The notes below the pieces were generated by a model that saw only the letters and a program-made list of their open reading frames with translations, did no database searches and was not told where the DNA came from. From assembly GCF_036013525.1 (NCBI RefSeq), contig NZ_CP107853.1:186001-250000 (forward strand): a stretch of 64,000 nt of DNA, given 5' to 3'. Shown here piece by piece: positions 26,400 to 36,017 of the stretch. The DNA comes from Nonomuraea sp. NBC_00507 (GTDB taxonomy: Bacteria; Actinomycetota; Actinomycetes; Streptosporangiales; Streptosporangiaceae). Every line of letters starts with the position of its first letter. The stretch's first letter is position 1. A program made the translations under genes and the position numbers.

Positions 26400-27218
26400 T
26401 CAGTTGGTCGTGCCCTTGGGCAGCTCTCCGACCTGGTCGGCGGGCGGCGTCTCGATGGTCACGGCCTTGTTGAAGTCCTTGAAGAACAGCGTGGCGTCGA
26501 GCGTGGCGCCTTCCTTCTGCCCGTTCAACGCGAGCTTGCGCGGCAGCCCGTCGGCGGCCACCCAGATGTCGAACTTGACGTCCTTGAGCTCGGCCAGCCC
26601 CGTACGGGCCTGCTGCTGCTCGTCGGCGGGCAGCAGCTGCACGGCCGCGTCGACCGGGAAGCTACCGCTGTAGTGGGTGGTGTCCTCGCTGTTGACGCTC
26701 TCGTTGCCGACCGACTTCACGTCCTGCGAGGCCGTGACGAGCTTGGTCACGTTGGCCAGATCGAACTGCTGGATCTGGTTCAGGTACTGGTTCACCTCGC
26801 CGGACTCGCCCATCTCGGTGAGCGGGACCTTGATCCACGGCTTGGTGGCGCCTACCAGGTCCTTGAGCGCTTCGACCTTGACGTAGACGGCGTCGCCCTG
26901 CAGCACGGCTCGTACGCCGCCCGGCAGGCTCTGACCGCCCATGTCGACGGTGTCCAGGGTCAGGTCCACGGCCAGGGGCTGCTTCTGGTAGAGCATGCGT
27001 CCCTGCACCCGGCCGTCGCCCTGCTGGGGGTGCGTGGCGTTCACCACGGCGTCAACGGTGTAGCTGGTGACCTCAGCCGTCTTCTGCGCGGCCTGCGCCA
27101 GCACTTCCGAGGCCGCCAGATTGACCTGGATGGGCTGGGCAGTAGTGCCACAACCGGCAACCGCGGCCACCACGAGCGCGGCTCCGGCCGCGGCGAGACT
27201 TATCGATCGCTTCAGCAT
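26400..27218 (-). CDS. LppX/LprAFG-family lipoprotein
   Basis: The 272-residue product has a lipoprotein signal peptide with the lipobox VAGC ending at C23, so it should be anchored in the membrane outer leaflet. The body has the LppX_LprAFG pattern of alternating beta strands with VQGRMLYQKQPLAVDLTLDTVDMGG and DVKFDIWVAADGLPRKLALNG, known in mycobacterial proteins that carry lipids or glycolipids. A lipoprotein gene in this spot, between rplA and rplJ, is also known in Streptomyces. Function here is inferred. Confidence 0.85.
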   Translation of the reverse strand: MLKRSISLAAAGAALVVAAVAGCGTTAQPIQVNLAASEVLAQAAQKTAEVTSYTVDAVVNATHPQQGDGRVQGRMLYQKQPLAVDLTLDTVDMGGQSLPGGVRAVLQGDAVYVKVEALKDLVGATKPWIKVPLTEMGESGEVNQYLNQIQQFDLANVTKLVTASQDVKSVGNESVNSEDTTHYSGSFPVDAAVQLLPADEQQQARTGLAELKDVKFDIWVAADGLPRKLALNGQKEGATLDATLFFKDFNKAVTIETPPADQVGELPKGTTN

Positions 27219-27363
27219 GTCTTGACCCTACGTTTGCATTCCACGGCCGTAGCGCCTTCCCCGCACAATTAGGGGAAAACCCAGGGTTATCCCCCACAAG
27301 GTCTTCACACCATCTTCACAATCCACCATACGGACGCTCCGGCCCGGCCCACCCGCCGCCCCG

Positions 27364-27382
27364 CTGAAGGGCTCAGAAACCG
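27364..27382. repeat. 19-base dispersed repeat, copy 2
   Basis: Identical to 11751-11769. It lies right after the rplA terminator hairpin on the minus strand. With the first copy it forms the only long exact dispersed repeat noticed by eye in the window's non-coding DNA. Confidence 0.6.
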
Positions 27383-27387
27383 AAAAA

Positions 27388-27410
27388 CCCCCGCCCGAAA
27401 GGGGCGGGGG
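27388..27410 (-). terminator. rplK-rplA terminator
   Basis: A 9-bp GC stem (27388-27396 with 27402-27410), loop GAAAG on the plus strand, is followed on the minus strand by TTTTT. This is a textbook intrinsic terminator 18 bases after the rplA stop. Confidence 0.9.
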
Positions 27411-27428
27411 CTTGTCAAAGAGCAGAGA

Positions 27429-28148
27429 TCAGCTCTCCAGCTCCGCGGTGATGCCGCGGGTGATGTTGGGGTCGACCGGGACACCCGGGCCCATCGTCGT
27501 GGAGAAGGTGACCTTCTTCAGGTAACGGCCCTTGGCCGCCGACGGCTTGAGACGCAGCACCTCGTCCAGGGCGGCAGCGTAGTTTTCCAGGAGCTCGCGC
27601 TCGCCGAACGACGTCTTGCCGATGATGAAGTGCAGGTTGGCCTGCCGGTCGGTGCGGAACTCGATCTTGCCACCCTTGATCTCCGTCACGGCCTTGACGA
27701 CGTCGGGCGTCACCGTGCCGGTCTTCGGGTTGGGCATGAGACCACGCGGACCGAGCACGCGGCCCAGGCGGCCGACCTTGCCCATCAGATCCGGCGTGGC
27801 CACGACGGCGTCGAACTCGTTGAGCCTGTTGCCCTTGGAGATCTCGTCGATCAGCTCGTCGGCGCCGACGATGTCGGCGCCCGCCTCGCGGGCCGCCTCG
27901 GCACGGTCACCGGTCGCGAAGACCAGGACCCGGGCGGTCTTACCGGTGCCGTGCGGGAGGTTGACCGTGCCGCGCACGATCTGGTCGGCCTTGCGAGGGT
28001 CGACGCCCAGCCGCAGCGCGACCTCGACGGTGGCGTCGAACTTGGTGGTCGACGTCTCCTTGGCGAGCTTCGCGGCCTCGACGGGCGAGTAGAGCTTGTC
28101 GCGGTCGAACTTGGCCGCCGCGTCTTTGTGCGCCTTGCTGCGCTTCAT
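27429..28148 (-). CDS. rplA: 50S ribosomal protein L1
   Basis: L1 forms the mobile stalk next to the E site and can repress its own operon. The 239-residue product begins [47 protein letters not shown], with [12 protein letters not shown] and [14 protein letters not shown] in the interior, all conserved. The length is standard. It follows rplK by 58 bases and ends at a strong terminator. Confidence 0.98.
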   Translation of the reverse strand: MKRSKAHKDAAAKFDRDKLYSPVEAAKLAKETSTTKFDATVEVALRLGVDPRKADQIVRGTVNLPHGTGKTARVLVFATGDRAEAAREAGADIVGADELIDEISKGNRLNEFDAVVATPDLMGKVGRLGRVLGPRGLMPNPKTGTVTPDVVKAVTEIKGGKIEFRTDRQANLHFIIGKTSFGERELLENYAAALDEVLRLKPSAAKGRYLKKVTFSTTMGPGVPVDPNITRGITAELES

Positions 28149-28206
28149 TCTTAACTCCTAGTGGTGAACGGGCCTGACGGCCCTCCCACGAACGTCTGAA
28201 AGGGTG

Positions 28207-28638
28207 TTACTCGGCGACCGTGATGCCCATCGACCGGGCGGTGCCGGCGATGATCTTCTCGGCGGCCTCGATGTCGTTGGCGTTGAGGTCGGGCATCTTC
28301 GTCTCGGCGATGCTGCGCAGCTGCTCGCGGCTGAGCTTGCCGACCTTGTCACGGTGCGGGACCGCGCTGCCCTTGTCGAGGCCGAGGGCCTTCTTGATCA
28401 GCTCGGGGGCCGGCGGCGTCTTCGTGATGAAGGTGAAGCTGCGGTCCTCGAAAATGGTGATCTCAACGGGGATGATGTTGCCCCGCTGGGCCTCCGTCGC
28501 GGCGTTGTACTGCTTGACGAAGTCCATGATGTTGACGCCGTGGGGACCGAGGGCGGTACCCACGGGCGGCGCCGGGGTGGCCTGGCCAGCGGGAAGCTGG
28601 ACCTTTACCAACGCGGCGATTTTCTTCTTCGGAGGCAT
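28207..28638 (-). CDS. rplK: 50S ribosomal protein L11
   Basis: L11 binds the GTPase-associated centre of 23S rRNA, the thiostrepton site. The 143-residue product begins [40 protein letters not shown], with the proline-rich N-terminal domain and the C-terminal rRNA-binding domain ([12 protein letters not shown] at the end). All residues expected of the family are present. The 119-base gap before it contains two hairpins. Confidence 0.98.
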   Translation of the reverse strand: MPPKKKIAALVKVQLPAGQATPAPPVGTALGPHGVNIMDFVKQYNAATEAQRGNIIPVEITIFEDRSFTFITKTPPAPELIKKALGLDKGSAVPHRDKVGKLSREQLRSIAETKMPDLNANDIEAAEKIIAGTARSMGITVAE

Positions 28639-28670
28639 TTGTCCTTCTCCGGGTCTTTGATTGTGATGCC

Positions 28671-28728
28671 GTCCGGGCTGCGGATTACAGCCCCGGACAT
28701 GTCGGAGGCCGCCCTCGCGAAGGCGGCC
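28671..28728 (-). promoter_or_regulatory. Hairpins between nusG and rplK
   Basis: Two stems lie in the nusG-rplK gap: 28671-28680 with 28688-28698 (10 bp plus a one-base bulge, 7-base loop) and a 7-bp stem at 28707-28713 with 28722-28728. They may end nusG transcripts partly or form an L1-responsive rplK leader. Neither role can be confirmed here. Confidence 0.45.
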
Positions 28729-28757
28729 GCCCGAACGTCTAAGTGTAGGTGATCGTC

Positions 28758-29522
28758 CTAGATCTTCGAGACCTGGTTGAACGACAGCTCGACCGGGGTC
28801 TCACGACCGAAGATCGAGACGAGCACCTTGAGCTTCTGCGACTCGGGGCTGATCTCGCTCACCGAGGCGGGCAGCGTCGCGAACGGGCCGTCCATGACCG
28901 TGACCGACTCGCCGATCTCGAACTCGACCGTCGGGCCCGCGGACGGCTTGGCCGCGGCCTTCTTGGCCTCCTCGGTCGGCTCGGGCGCGAGCAGCTTGGC
29001 GACCTCGTCGAGGCTGAGCGGGCTCGGCTTGTTGGACAGGCCGACGAAGCCGGTCACGCCGGGCGTGTTGCGCACCGCGGCCCAGGACTCGTCGGTCAGC
29101 TCCATGCGCACCAGCACGTAGCCGGGCAGCACGCGCTCCTTGACCGGCACCTTCTTGCCGCTCTTGAACTCCTGGACGGTGTGCGTCGGCACCTCGACCT
29201 GGTAGATGTAGTCCTCCATGTTGAGCGACACATTGCGGCTCTCGATGTTGGACTTCACGCGGTTTTCGTAACCGGCGTAGGAGTGAATGACATACCACTC
29301 GCCGGGCAGGCCGCGCAGCGACAGCTTGAACTCTTCGACGGGGTCGACGTCGGGAAGAGCCGAAGCGTCCTCGGCGGCGACAGCCTCGACCTCGGCCGCC
29401 TCGTCGCTCTCCGCGACCTCGGCCTCTTCGAGAGCCGCCTCGGCGGCTTCCTCAGTGGCCTCTTCCAGCTCGTCGCCCCACTCCTCGCGGGACTCGTCGG
29501 CCGGAATAGAAGACTCGGACAC
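28758..29522 (-). CDS. nusG: Transcription antitermination factor NusG
   Basis: NusG binds the RNA polymerase clamp and links transcription with translation or Rho. The 254-residue product has an acidic Glu/Ala-rich N-terminal extension of about 70 residues, as in other actinobacteria. After it come the NGN domain ([20 protein letters not shown]) and the KOW domain ([22 protein letters not shown]). The order secE-nusG-rplK-rplA is conserved. Confidence 0.97.
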   Translation of the reverse strand: MSESSIPADESREEWGDELEEATEEAAEAALEEAEVAESDEAAEVEAVAAEDASALPDVDPVEEFKLSLRGLPGEWYVIHSYAGYENRVKSNIESRNVSLNMEDYIYQVEVPTHTVQEFKSGKKVPVKERVLPGYVLVRMELTDESWAAVRNTPGVTGFVGLSNKPSPLSLDEVAKLLAPEPTEEAKKAAAKPSAGPTVEFEIGESVTVMDGPFATLPASVSEISPESQKLKVLVSIFGRETPVELSFNQVSKI

Positions 29523-29602
29523 GGTGACTCTTCCTCTTTCGTCTAATCGATTGAGCTCGTATCGATGGCGACTCCGTCAGGCGGGCACCGGCGGCGCCGG
29601 GA

Positions 29603-29848
29603 TCAGGCTCCGCCGAAGACGCGGAGGACCAACCATCCCAGGGCGGCGTCGAGGCCATACACGATGCCAACCATGATCAGAACGAATATCAGAACGACCG
29701 TGGTGTAGGTGATGAGATCCTTGCGTGTCGGCCAGATGACTTTACGAAGCTCGCCGACGACCTGCCGGTAGAAAAGGGCAGGCGAAGTGCGCGTCTTCTT
29801 TTCGCCACTGGGCTTGTCGGCGGTTTCGCCGCGTGTGTCGATCGCCAC
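29603..29848 (-). CDS. secE: Preprotein translocase subunit SecE
   Basis: SecE clamps and stabilises the SecYEG channel. The 81-residue product has the conserved [28 protein letters not shown] segment with the cytoplasmic amphipathic helix and the single transmembrane segment at about residues 45-65. The GTG at 29848 is best placed after AGGTGAGG; a GTG three codons upstream is also possible. It lies about 80 bases before nusG and about 80 bases after tRNA-Trp. Confidence 0.93.
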   Translation of the reverse strand: MAIDTRGETADKPSGEKKTRTSPALFYRQVVGELRKVIWPTRKDLITYTTVVLIFVLIMVGIVYGLDAALGWLVLRVFGGA

Positions 29849-29926
29849 AGTCCTCACCTGAATTCGTCCGTATCCAACGCAGTTTGCGGCGCGCTTACAC
29901 GCCTATCGTTGCGCGGACCGCACTCG

Positions 29927-29999
29927 CAGGGCACGAGGGACTCGAACCCCCAACCGCCGGTTTTGGAGACCGGTGCGCTACCAATTGCGCCAGTGCCCT
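29927..29999 (-). tRNA. tRNA-Trp (anticodon CCA)
   Basis: The minus strand folds into a full cloverleaf of 73 bases: acceptor AGGGCAC with GTGCCCT and discriminator G, a D loop with AATTGGTAGC, an anticodon stem-loop CCGGTCTCCAAAACCGG with anticodon CCA, and a T arm GGGGGTTCGAACCCC. CCA is not encoded. A TAGTCT -10-like element lies at 30012-30017 upstream. The location before secE is conserved in Streptomyces. Confidence 0.97.
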
Positions 30000-30156
30000 A
30001 TGTCATCAACCAGACTACCCTGATCGACTCACTGCCTGGACCGAACCGCCCGGCGACATGCGGCGGAAGGACCAGCCGAAAGCATACGGGGGAATGCCCG
30101 GTACGTCGAACCCAAAGCTGATCGCCCAGGTCACGAGCACGTGGGACGATGGACCC

Positions 30157-31365
30157 ATGTCCACCCGACCTCGCATCTCCGCAAGAATTTCCGCGATTTC
30201 CGAATCGGCCACCCTCGCCGTGGACGCCAAGGCGAAGGCGATGAAGGCGGCCGGACGCCCCGTCATCGGCTTCGGCGCGGGCGAGCCCGACTTCCCGACG
30301 CCTGACTACATCGTCGAGGCGGCGATCGAGGCGGCCCGCCAGCCGCGCTTCCACAAGTACACCCCGGCGGGCGGGCTGCCCGAGCTCAAGCAGGCCGTCG
30401 CCGACAAGACCAGGCGCGACTCCGGCTATGCCGTCGAGCCGTCTCAGGTGCTGATCACCAATGGCGGCAAGCAGGCCGTCTACGAGGCCTTCGCGACGCT
30501 GCTCGACCCGGGTGACGAGGTCCTCGTGGTCGCGCCCTACTGGACGACCTACCCCGAGGCGATCAAGCTGGCCGGGGGCGTGCAGGTGGACGTCGTGGCC
30601 GACGAGTCCACTGGCTACCTGGCGGGCGTCGAGCAGCTGGAGGCCGCGCGCACCGAGCGTACGAAGGTGGTGTTGTTCGTCTCGCCGTCCAATCCGACGG
30701 GCGCGGTTTACTCGCGCGAGCAGACCATCGCGATCGGCCGCTGGGCGGCCGAGCACGGCCTGTGGGTCGTCACCGACGAGATCTACGAGCACCTCGTGTA
30801 CGGCGGCACCGAGTTCACCAGCATCGCCACGGCCGTCCCCGAGCTGGGCGACCGGGTCGTGATCCTCAACGGCGTGGCCAAGACCTACGCGATGACCGGC
30901 TGGCGCGTGGGCTGGCTGATCGGCCCGGCCGACGTGGTCAAGGCCGCCACCAACCTGCAGTCGCACGCCACCTCCAACGTCTCCAACGTGGCGCAGATGG
31001 CGGCGCTGGCCGCGGTCTCCGGCGACCTGTCGGCGGTGGCCGAGATGCGCACGGCGTTCGACAGGCGCCGCCAGACGATGGTGCGGATGCTCAACGACAT
31101 CCCGGGCGTGTTCTGCCCCGAGCCGAAGGGGGCGTTCTACGCGTACCCGACGGTCAAGGAGCTGATCGGCAAGGAGCTGCGGGGCAGGCGGCCCCAGACC
31201 TCGAGCGAGCTGGCCGAGCTGATCCTGGAGGAGGCCGAGGTGGCGGTGGTGCCCGGCGAGGCGTTCGGCACGCCGGGTTACTTCAGGCTGTCCTACGCGC
31301 TGGGCGACGACGACCTGGTGGAGGGCGTCAGCCGCCTGGGCAAGCTATTGGCCGAGGCCCGCTGA
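30157..31365 (+). CDS. aspC: Aspartate aminotransferase (class I, PLP-dependent)
   Basis: This enzyme interconverts aspartate plus 2-oxoglutarate with oxaloacetate plus glutamate. The 402-residue product starts [23 protein letters not shown] and has [35 protein letters not shown] and the PLP-lysine motif [16 protein letters not shown]. The final Arg-binding region [14 protein letters not shown] is present. It is divergent from tRNA-Trp-secE. Its end overlaps the convergent lipoprotein gene by 21 bases. Longer in-frame starts read through the tRNA and are rejected. Confidence 0.95.
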   Translation: MSTRPRISARISAISESATLAVDAKAKAMKAAGRPVIGFGAGEPDFPTPDYIVEAAIEAARQPRFHKYTPAGGLPELKQAVADKTRRDSGYAVEPSQVLITNGGKQAVYEAFATLLDPGDEVLVVAPYWTTYPEAIKLAGGVQVDVVADESTGYLAGVEQLEAARTERTKVVLFVSPSNPTGAVYSREQTIAIGRWAAEHGLWVVTDEIYEHLVYGGTEFTSIATAVPELGDRVVILNGVAKTYAMTGWRVGWLIGPADVVKAATNLQSHATSNVSNVAQMAALAAVSGDLSAVAEMRTAFDRRRQTMVRMLNDIPGVFCPEPKGAFYAYPTVKELIGKELRGRRPQTSSELAELILEEAEVAVVPGEAFGTPGYFRLSYALGDDDLVEGVSRLGKLLAEAR

Positions 31366-31851
31366 GACGCCGCCGGCGATTCGCCTGATCTCGGTGGCGA
31401 GGCCGGGTGTCGCACCGATGTAGACCGCGGTGCCCGGCTGCTCCAGCCACATGAAGTTCCGCAGGCCGCTCTTGGTGGTCCAGCGCAGCGCCGGCCGGCC
31501 CTTGTACGCCGTCAGCGTCGACCTGGCGACCAGCGTGGCGAACTGCTCGGCGGTCCGCACCCCGCACACCACACCGACGTACAGATGCTCGTCGTTCCTG
31601 CGCCAGATCAGGCCGTCGACGTCGAGCCGGCGGGCGAGCGAGGGCAGCTGGGCGAACGCGCCGGCACGCTTCAGCTTCGCGGGCATGGCCGGCAGGCTTA
31701 CCTCGGTGTCACCGCAGGACAGCGAGATGGTCTTGCTCCTTGCCGGTTCCTGCGACGGCGGCGCGACGGTGCGGGTGGGCTCCGGCACGCCGTCACCGCC
31801 GCCGCAGCCGGTGAGCGTGAGCACGAGGAGCACTGCCGCCAGGCGCCGCAT
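31345..31851 (-). CDS. Small lipoprotein, unknown function
   Basis: The 168-residue product has the signal peptide [16 protein letters not shown] with a lipobox cysteine at C16, followed by a Gly/Pro/Thr-rich linker. The mature domain has two cysteines in [13 protein letters not shown] and [13 protein letters not shown] which could pair. I do not recognise the family. The ATG at 31851 follows a GGGGGG stretch; longer frames are rejected because they lose the signal peptide. It overlaps the convergent aspC end. Confidence 0.7.
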   Translation of the reverse strand: MRRLAAVLLVLTLTGCGGGDGVPEPTRTVAPPSQEPARSKTISLSCGDTEVSLPAMPAKLKRAGAFAQLPSLARRLDVDGLIWRRNDEHLYVGVVCGVRTAEQFATLVARSTLTAYKGRPALRWTTKSGLRNFMWLEQPGTAVYIGATPGLATEIRRIAGGVSAGLGQ

Positions 31852-31904
31852 CGACCCCCCATGACGTGTGTGGATACCCGGAAGTGAGGGACTGGGAAGG
31901 GGAC

Positions 31905-32537
31905 CTAGTCTCCTACAGGAGCCTTCACGGAGGCGGCAACTGCGAGGAGTTCCCCGCTCAGGGAGTCGCTGACCCTGATCCACGCGCCGGTGCCCACGCG
32001 TTCCAGCCAGACGATCATGCGACCGCCGTTCGGATGCCTGCCGACCGCGGCGGGCCGGCCGCGTACGGTGGTGTCACGGGCGTCGAGCAGGGTGACCCGG
32101 GAGCGGTAACTCTGCCAGTCCACCGCCACCATACCGTGCTCGACCTGCGCTTCGACGAACCTGCCCGCGGCTGCGAACCTGGCCCAGCCGCCTTTGACGC
32201 CCGGCTCCGGCTCGATCACCCCGCCGCCACTGCGTTCGAGCCCCGCGGGGAGGTAGGTGAGCCAGAAATCGTCGGAGATCACCGCGAGGACGCCGCCCCG
32301 TGAGTCCGAGCCGCGGGTGGGCTCGGCCGAAGCGGGGCGGACGTTCGCCTGGTCACCGCCCAGGCGGGTCTCCGGAGGGGCCACGGCGAGGGGTGGGGGC
32401 GCCTCCTCGGCAGGACGGGCGATGCGCCCGAATCCCGACGAGAACAACGCGTGGATGATGAGACCCGCCATCGCGAACGCCAGCGCCGCCACCACCGCGC
32501 GCCATCCCCGTCCGCCGTCGCGCCCCTCAGGGATCAT
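31905..32537 (-). CDS. Single-pass membrane protein, unknown function
   Basis: The 210-residue product has a predicted transmembrane segment at about residues 12-35 (WRAVVAALAFAMAGLIIHALFSS), then a Pro/Ala linker, then a soluble domain with DDFWLTYLPAGLERSGGG and VDWQSYRSRVTLLDARDTTVRGRPAAV, which look beta-rich. No catalytic motif is seen. It lies 53 bases upstream of the small lipoprotein gene on the same strand, so they may be co-transcribed. No family is recognised. Confidence 0.65.
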   Translation of the reverse strand: MIPEGRDGGRGWRAVVAALAFAMAGLIIHALFSSGFGRIARPAEEAPPPLAVAPPETRLGGDQANVRPASAEPTRGSDSRGGVLAVISDDFWLTYLPAGLERSGGGVIEPEPGVKGGWARFAAAGRFVEAQVEHGMVAVDWQSYRSRVTLLDARDTTVRGRPAAVGRHPNGGRMIVWLERVGTGAWIRVSDSLSGELLAVAASVKAPVGD

Positions 32538-32650
32538 GCGTCATTGATCCCCGGTTCCCGCCCATCCATCACTCGCCCGCCCGGCTTTCACGGTCCCGAG
32601 CCCGCGAGTGGGACGGCACCCCGCCACAGGCCGGATGGCAAGATAAGCAA

Positions 32651-33673
32651 ATGCCACGGCCCCTAGACGCGCTTCCCAAGGCCCATCTCCACCTGCACTT
32701 CACCGGTTCGATGCGGCACACCACGCTGATCGAGCTGGCCAGGGAGCAGGGGCTGCATCTGCCCGACGCGCTGGAGGAGCACTGGCCGCCGAAGTTGCGG
32801 GCCACCGACGAGCGCGGCTGGTTCAGGTTCCAGCGGCTCTACGACATCGCCAGGTCCGTGCTGAGCCGGCCCGAGCACGTCTACAGGCTGCTGCGCGAGA
32901 CGGCCGAGGACGAGGCCGCGGCCGGGTCGCGCTGGCTGGAGATCCAGGTCGACCCGTCGGGGTACGCCCAGCGTTTCGGCGGCCTGACCGCCACGCTGGA
33001 GCTGGTGCTCGACGCCGTGCGGCAGGCGGCCGAGCACGCCCGGATCGGGATCGCGGTGGTCGTGGCCGCGAACAGGACCAGGCATCCGCTCGACGCGAAC
33101 ACGCTGGCCAGGCTGGCCACGCAATACGTCGGCAAGGGCGTGGTCGGGTTCGGGCTGTCCAATGACGAGCGCAGGGGCGCGGCCAGGGACTTCGAGCGGG
33201 CGTTCAGGATCGCCAAACGGGGCGGGCTGCTGTCCGTGCCCCACGGGGGCGAGCTCATGGGGCCGCGCAGCGTGGCGCAGTGCGTGGACGACCTGGCAGC
33301 GGACCGGGTCGGGCATGGTGTGCGGGCGGCCGAGGACGAGTGGTTGATGCACCGGCTCGCCGACCGGCAGATCTGCTGCGAGATCTGCCCGACCTCCAAC
33401 GTCGGGCTGGGGGTTTCCGAGCAGGCGGCCGACGTGCCGGTGCGGCGGCTGTTCGACGCGGGCGTGCCGCTCGCGCTGGGGTCCGACGACCCGCTGCTGT
33501 TCGGTGCGCGGCTGCTGCCGCAATACGAGCTGGCCAGGGACGTCTACGGCTTCAGCGACGCCGAGATCGCCGAGCTGGCGCGGCAGTCCGTACGCTCGTC
33601 GGCGGCTCCGGAGTCCGTGCGCAAGGAGCTGCTCAAGGGTGTGGACGACTGGCTGACCGGCTCACTGGAGTGA
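32651..33673 (+). CDS. add: Adenosine deaminase family protein
   Basis: Members hydrolyse adenosine to inosine and ammonia. The 340-residue product has the zinc motif AHLHLHFTGSM near residues 11-21 (H12 and H14), HGGE near residue 196, RVGHGVRA and the second metal region SDDPLLFG. The family motif is usually HLxGS, so the LHFTG form is a variant that occurs in related actinobacterial genes. Its end overlaps the convergent gene at 33662 by 12 bases. Substrate specificity is not certain from the motifs. Confidence 0.85.
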   Translation: MPRPLDALPKAHLHLHFTGSMRHTTLIELAREQGLHLPDALEEHWPPKLRATDERGWFRFQRLYDIARSVLSRPEHVYRLLRETAEDEAAAGSRWLEIQVDPSGYAQRFGGLTATLELVLDAVRQAAEHARIGIAVVVAANRTRHPLDANTLARLATQYVGKGVVGFGLSNDERRGAARDFERAFRIAKRGGLLSVPHGGELMGPRSVAQCVDDLAADRVGHGVRAAEDEWLMHRLADRQICCEICPTSNVGLGVSEQAADVPVRRLFDAGVPLALGSDDPLLFGARLLPQYELARDVYGFSDAEIAELARQSVRSSAAPESVRKELLKGVDDWLTGSLE

Positions 33674-34600
33674 CTCGGCGATCGTGATGGCCTCCTCCTT
33701 GGTCCGTACGCCCTCCAGGCGGTAGTTGATCGTGTCCTGGCTCCAGATGAGCGTGGCGGCGGCCTGGCGCAGCGGCACCTGCGTGCCGTCCTGGCGCGCG
33801 ATGTAGCCGAGCGGGTGCTCACCCTCGAGCCAGAACGCCTGGTAGGGGCCCACATTCACGAAGTCCGGGTACGGCGGGCCTGCCTTCTTGAAGAAGATGG
33901 GGTCGACGGCGCCGTCGAACTGGTCGAGCCGGATGCCGCCCGGCCAGAACAGCGACACCACCCTGCCGTTGTCGGCGACCAACGCGCTCTGCGGCGGGCC
34001 GAGCCTGGCGGGGATCCTGACCTCGAACCTGGCCAGGCTCCGCACCCCGGACGGGGGCACGGTGCGCTCGCCAGGCAGGGACGCCGTGGTGGTGACCGGC
34101 GGGGGTGTGCTCTCGCCGATCTCCAGCTCCACCCCGGCGAACCGCAGGATCCTCGCCACCGCGGCCCGGCCCTGGGGGGTGGCGGCCGTGATGGCGATGA
34201 CGACGACGACCACCGCTGCCACGATCGTCCACCGCCTGCCGCGCCGCGCCGGCCGCCCACCGTCCCGCCGCCCCGGCGGCCGAGATCGAGCCGGCCTGAC
34301 GGGGCCGGTATAGGGACCGTGCGCCGGATCGGGCCCTTCCCCGGACTCGCCACCCGCCCCGGCGTCGGAGTCGGGATCGGCGTTGGCCTCGGCGTCGGGA
34401 TCGGCGTCGGGATCGGCGTCGGGATCGGCGTCGGAAGACGAGGCGGGGTCGGGGGGTTGAGGGGTGGATTCGAGGCGGGCGCGAACGGCGGCCGCCACAT
34501 CGGTGGGAGGCGGCGCGGGCACGTCGATGAGATCGCCGAGCGCCAGCAGCTCCTCCTGCAGCTCATCGAGAGGCTCGTCGAAGGGCTCACGCGAACTCAT
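33662..34600 (-). CDS. Membrane protein, probable partner of ECF sigma factor
   Basis: The 312-residue product has a cytoplasmic N-terminus with a repeated Asp-Ala/Asp-Pro acidic stretch (about residues 58-82), one transmembrane segment (about 124-142) and an extracytoplasmic C-terminal domain ending ...LIWSQDTINYRLEGVRTKEEAITIAES, which resembles DUF4367-type domains. It overlaps the sigma gene by 14 bases. It lacks the HxxxCxxC zinc motif of ZAS anti-sigma factors. The gene order suggests an anti-sigma role, but this is inference. Confidence 0.7.
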   Translation of the reverse strand: MSSREPFDEPLDELQEELLALGDLIDVPAPPPTDVAAAVRARLESTPQPPDPASSSDADPDADPDADPDAEANADPDSDAGAGGESGEGPDPAHGPYTGPVRPARSRPPGRRDGGRPARRGRRWTIVAAVVVVVIAITAATPQGRAAVARILRFAGVELEIGESTPPPVTTTASLPGERTVPPSGVRSLARFEVRIPARLGPPQSALVADNGRVVSLFWPGGIRLDQFDGAVDPIFFKKAGPPYPDFVNVGPYQAFWLEGEHPLGYIARQDGTQVPLRQAAATLIWSQDTINYRLEGVRTKEEAITIAESLQ

Positions 34601-35126
34601 TGCCCACCTCCTCCCTCAACCTGGCCAGCCCACGGTGGGTGCTGGACTTGACGGTGCCGACCGGCCAGTCGAGCACCTGTGCCGTCTCCGCCTCGCTCAG
34701 CTGTAAGAAGTACCGGCAGACAACGGCCTGGCGTTCCCGCTCGGGCAGTCCTCGCACTGCCGCCAGAAGGTGAGAACGCCGGTCGGTGGCCACGGCCGCA
34801 CCCTCGGGATCGTCGGGAGCCGTGACGTCGGCGGTAGCGCCGAGCCGGAGCGCCAGCTCATTTCGCCGCCCCCGCGACCGGGTCAGGTTGTGGGTCTCGT
34901 TGGCCACAATGCGCAGCAACCACGGCCGGAACGGCGCCTCCCGGCGGAAGCTCGCCAAATGCCGGAACGCCTTGACGAAAGCCTCCTGCACCACGTCCTC
35001 GGCCTCGTCCCCCGCACCCAGCATGTACGCGGTACGGTGGGCGAGCGCGCTGTAGCGGGCGACCAGCGCCTCATAGGCCGCTAAGTCACCGTCCAGCGAG
35101 CGCGCGATCGCCTCGTCGTCGTCCAT
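34587..35126 (-). CDS. ECF-family RNA polymerase sigma factor
   Basis: This is a group 4 sigma factor that redirects RNA polymerase to a stress or envelope regulon. The 179-residue product has region 2 (AYEALVARYSALAHRTAYMLGAGDEAEDVVQEAFVKAFRHL, residues about 17-57) and region 4 (LPERERQAVVCRYFLQLSEAETAQVLDWPVGTVKSSTHRGLARLREEV). It lacks a clear region 3. It overlaps its downstream membrane partner by 14 bases. No clear own-type promoter was picked out upstream. Confidence 0.9.
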   Translation of the reverse strand: MDDDEAIARSLDGDLAAYEALVARYSALAHRTAYMLGAGDEAEDVVQEAFVKAFRHLASFRREAPFRPWLLRIVANETHNLTRSRGRRNELALRLGATADVTAPDDPEGAAVATDRRSHLLAAVRGLPERERQAVVCRYFLQLSEAETAQVLDWPVGTVKSSTHRGLARLREEVGNEFA

Positions 35127-35252
35127 GGCGAGTCAGATTCCACCGCATGGAGGGGTCCGCGGGGAAGGGTGTTTCGCAGATCGCGTGACCCCCACCGCCG
35201 ACAGGGGCATTAGACTCGGGCAATCCGTGTGCCCCCTAGAAGGAACGGGACT

Positions 35253-35990
35253 ATGTCTTCTGGGTATGACCGTGTAGTACAACCGGCGGCCGGTGACGAG
35301 GCCCTGGAGAACCACCTAGGTGGGGACGAGGCCAAGAACTATCGGCAGTACGAGTTCGACATGGTCGCCCCGCATGTCGGCCGCTCCATGCTGGAGATCG
35401 GCTCGGGGCTGGGCCACTTCGCCGAGCAGTTCCTGCCGCGCCTCGACCGGCTGGTCGTGAGCGACTTCGACCCCTACTGCGTCGAGCAGTTGAAGAAGCG
35501 CTTCGAGGGCCGCGACGAGATCGACGTCCTGCAGTTCGGCCTGCCGACCGACATCCCGCTCGAGGACAAGGTCGACACCGTCGTCATGATGAACGTGCTG
35601 GAGCACATCGAGGACGACGCCGGGGCCCTGCGCTCGCTGGCCCGGGTCACGCTGCCCGGCGGCCGCATCATCATCTGGGTGCCCGGCTACATGCAGCTTT
35701 ATGGAGACTTCGACCGCAAGGTGGGCCACGTCCAGCGTTACACGCCCAAGACGCTGGCCTCGGCGGTCGCCAAGGCGGGCCTGGACGTCGAGGTGCTCAA
35801 GCCGATCAACTTCCTGGGCGGCATCGCCTGGTGGACGGCGGTGCGCCGGGGCGGCGTGGGCTACCCGGACCCCCGGCTGGTCAAGATCTACGACCGGACG
35901 GTGGTCCCGCTGACCCGCCTGATCGAGCGGTTCGTCCGTCCGCCGTTCGGTCAGACGGTGTTCTGCGTGGCCCGGGTGCCGCAGAAGTAA
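35253..35990 (+). CDS. Class I SAM-dependent methyltransferase
   Basis: The 245-residue product has the Rossmann motif I LEIGSGLGHFAEQF near residues 50-63, acidic motif II region VVSDFDPY, and MMNVLEHIED typical of class I methyltransferases. The C-terminal part is hydrophobic in places but not clearly transmembrane. The ATG at 35253 follows GAAGGA with normal spacing; an upstream in-frame start adds eight residues. The substrate is unknown. It points towards the end of the ABC operon on the opposite strand. Confidence 0.82.
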   Translation: MSSGYDRVVQPAAGDEALENHLGGDEAKNYRQYEFDMVAPHVGRSMLEIGSGLGHFAEQFLPRLDRLVVSDFDPYCVEQLKKRFEGRDEIDVLQFGLPTDIPLEDKVDTVVMMNVLEHIEDDAGALRSLARVTLPGGRIIIWVPGYMQLYGDFDRKVGHVQRYTPKTLASAVAKAGLDVEVLKPINFLGGIAWWTAVRRGGVGYPDPRLVKIYDRTVVPLTRLIERFVRPPFGQTVFCVARVPQK

Positions 35991-36017
35991 ATCCCAGGGG
36001 GAGACTCCCCCTGGGAT

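Noticed and set aside
29833..30156. Extension of aspC back to 29833
   Set aside because: It would read through tRNA-Trp on the opposite strand and has no conserved residues.
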